NCBI RefSeq assembly: GCF_900187375.1
Contig: NZ_FYEW01000001.1
Location: forward strand, 1,674,001-1,738,000
Reading direction: 5' to 3'
From: Hymenobacter gelipurpurascens
GTDB lineage: Bacteria > Bacteroidota > Bacteroidia > Cytophagales > Hymenobacteraceae
DNA: 64,000 nt
Part shown: piece by piece, positions 62,861 through 64,000 of the stretch
Position numbering within the stretch: the stretch's first letter is position 1
How the letters are laid out: each line of letters starts with the position of its first letter
Position numbers and translations under genes: made by a program
The notes under the pieces: generated by a model
The model's input: only the letters and a program-made list of their open reading frames with translations
The model's database searches: none
Told to the model about the DNA's origin: nothing

Positions 62861-64000
62861 AAACGACTCGGAGAAATTTTACGCGGACCTGCGCGAGAAG
62901 CTTGCTGACTACGGAAGTGCCCCACCAGAACTGGTCTGGGAAGGCATTAGGCAGCAAGTGCCCGCCCAGCCGAAGCGCCGCTGGGGGCGGGTGGCCATCT
63001 TGCTGCTCTTGCTTATCACGTCACTGGTCGTGTTTACCACTAGTACCCGGTACTGGCGCCAGGCTACTGGCCTAGGCCAGTCTGCCGCAGGCAAAGCTTC
63101 TGTCCCCTCCCCATCTTCCCGCATAGCCTCATCGGCTAGCCGAGCTGCACAGTCTGGAAATGCGGCAGCGGGTACCACACCAACTCCGGAAGGCTTGGCT
63201 GCGGAGCAGAGTGGCCTAGCAGGCTCACTGGCAGAGACGAACCCTACCGCCACTACTGCTGAGTTGCCGTTGGCAGAAGCCAAAAGAACTCCACGGACCA
63301 GCTTACTGACTAAAGGGATTGTGGCGAGAGACAAGGAAGAAAAAGGCCTGCTCAGGCAGCAATCGGTGGGTACTTCTGATGACAGATCCCGCTCGACTGC
63401 GAAACGTAAGCGGCGAGGCATCCTGTTGGCCGCGCTTCTGCCTTCGCGGCGCTCTACCAGCAGCTCCATGAGTGGCCTACGAGAGCGGCGTGGAACCCAG
63501 CGTACTGGCCTACGAAACGAAACCTCGAAACTGAACCGGAGCCGGTTGGACCGGCTGCGTAACAGGCCAGCCGCCCGGCACCTTTCATCGGAACAACCGG
63601 ATGCCACTAGTTCGGCTACCCGTTTTGCTTCTGTTACCGAGGCCTTTGCCAACCAACAGGCAGAGCAACGATTCAGCAATGAACTGCTAGCGCTGCTGCC
63701 CGTGCAGTTGCAGCTGGATGAGCCCGAAGAGCCGGAGGTACGGCGGGTAAAGCGGCAAAAGGCGCGTCGTTCGCGGGCGGCTCAGCTGCTGCGTGGCTGG
63801 AGCGTGCAGGTGCTGGCCGGTTCCAGCCTCACGTACCGTACCCTCGGTGACTCGGCCCGGCAGGTGGAGCACTTAGAACGGCCCGGCATTGGGTACAGCG
63901 GTCAGCTCATGGCTTCGTATGCGCTCAACAAGCGTCTCACGGTATCTACTGGCCTAGGCTACGCCGAATACGCGAATAATCTGAAATTTCAGGTCAAAAA
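62853..64000 (+). CDS. Partial gene: single-TM protein with a C-terminal beta-barrel-like domain, sigma-factor partner candidate
   Basis: The frame is open from the ATG at 62853 to the window end (about 382 residues, no stop). It starts MTENDSEKFYADLREKLADY, a soluble stretch like the cytoplasmic part of anti-sigma factors, then a membrane helix near 47-64 (VAILLLLLITSLVVFTT) and a long Ser/Arg/Gln-rich linker (about 70-310). From about 316 there are strands (WSVQVLAGSSLTYRTLG, GYSGQLMASYAL) typical of outer-membrane beta-barrel proteins. It overlaps the sigma gene by 8 bases. It was inferred from the codons; the 3' end lies beyond the window. Confidence 0.7.
   Translation, partial: MTENDSEKFYADLREKLADYGSAPPELVWEGIRQQVPAQPKRRWGRVAILLLLLITSLVVFTTSTRYWRQATGLGQSAAGKASVPSPSSRIASSASRAAQSGNAAAGTTPTPEGLAAEQSGLAGSLAETNPTATTAELPLAEAKRTPRTSLLTKGIVARDKEEKGLLRQQSVGTSDDRSRSTAKRKRRGILLAALLPSRRSTSSSMSGLRERRGTQRTGLRNETSKLNRSRLDRLRNRPAARHLSSEQPDATSSATRFASVTEAFANQQAEQRFSNELLALLPVQLQLDEPEEPEVRRVKRQKARRSRAAQLLRGWSVQVLAGSSLTYRTLGDSARQVEHLERPGIGYSGQLMASYALNKRLTVSTGLGYAEYANNLKFQVK

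Overview
The window looks like a chromosomal segment from a GC-rich member of the Bacteroidota, most likely Hymenobacter or a close relative (Cytophagales). The reasons are a type IX secretion C-terminal sorting domain (30669-32630), a Bacteroidota-style phenylacetate (paa) cluster, Bacteroidota gene families such as UMF1/Atg22 transporters and TPR sensor kinases, no clear Shine-Dalgarno sequences before most starts, and many intergenic palindromic repeats. The genus is inferred; no 16S gene is present.

Layout. 1-10.5 kb: a possible tmRNA 3' end, an AMP nucleosidase, a lipoprotein amidohydrolase, a DinB protein, a UMF1-type MFS transporter, a MocA/XdhC molybdenum-enzyme maturation pair, a subtilisin-like lipoprotein protease and a TetR regulator. 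10.5-11.35 kb: an 880-base gene-free region with an unusual series of tandem hairpins and two TetR-type operators. 11.35-23.9 kb: the aerobic phenylacetate pathway (TetR regulator, then paaE, paaA-D, paaG, paaH, paaI, thiolase, paaY, paaZ and a second enoyl-CoA hydratase). It has a perfect operator before paaA and a palindromic repeat in most intergenic gaps. No phenylacetate-CoA ligase gene is seen.

24-38.4 kb: a low-complexity lipoprotein, an SGNH hydrolase, a GerW-like protein and a single-chain type IIG restriction-modification enzyme. The central third of that enzyme has a clearly different base composition, and the gene lies between direct repeats. Then follow a T9SS-exported propeller protein, a kinase-like/outer-membrane-barrel fusion, a TPR histidine kinase and tRNA-Ser(GGA). 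38.4-43 kb: asparaginase, TatD nuclease and a GH3 beta-glucosidase, with a triple-nested inverted repeat between the last two.

43.3-51.8 kb: an exopolysaccharide locus in two divergent arms (glycosyltransferases, polysaccharide deacetylase, FkbM methyltransferase and flippase on the minus strand; Wzz-type chain-length protein and Wzy-type polymerase on the plus strand). 52-58.6 kb: a GAF/SpoIIE phosphatase, an orphan Opp/Dpp-type permease, cytochrome c, a second membrane glycosyltransferase carrying an in-frame palindromic repeat, a flippase-like membrane protein and RuvC. 58.7-60.2 kb: decayed mazEF genes and an unknown protein in a stretch that lacks the word common elsewhere. 60.4-64 kb: a KTSC protein, PhzF, an unknown membrane protein, an ECF sigma factor and the start of its overlapping partner, which runs off the window.

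Two features run through the whole window. One is the word TGGCCTA/TAGGCCA, often as the 12-base palindrome TGGCCTAGGCCA, in genes and between them. The other is a set of short palindromic repeat families, sometimes nested inside one another. The strongest candidates for something undescribed are the tandem-hairpin element at 10695-10923, the mosaic restriction enzyme, the word signature, and the 8-base-phased tracts directly before several start codons.
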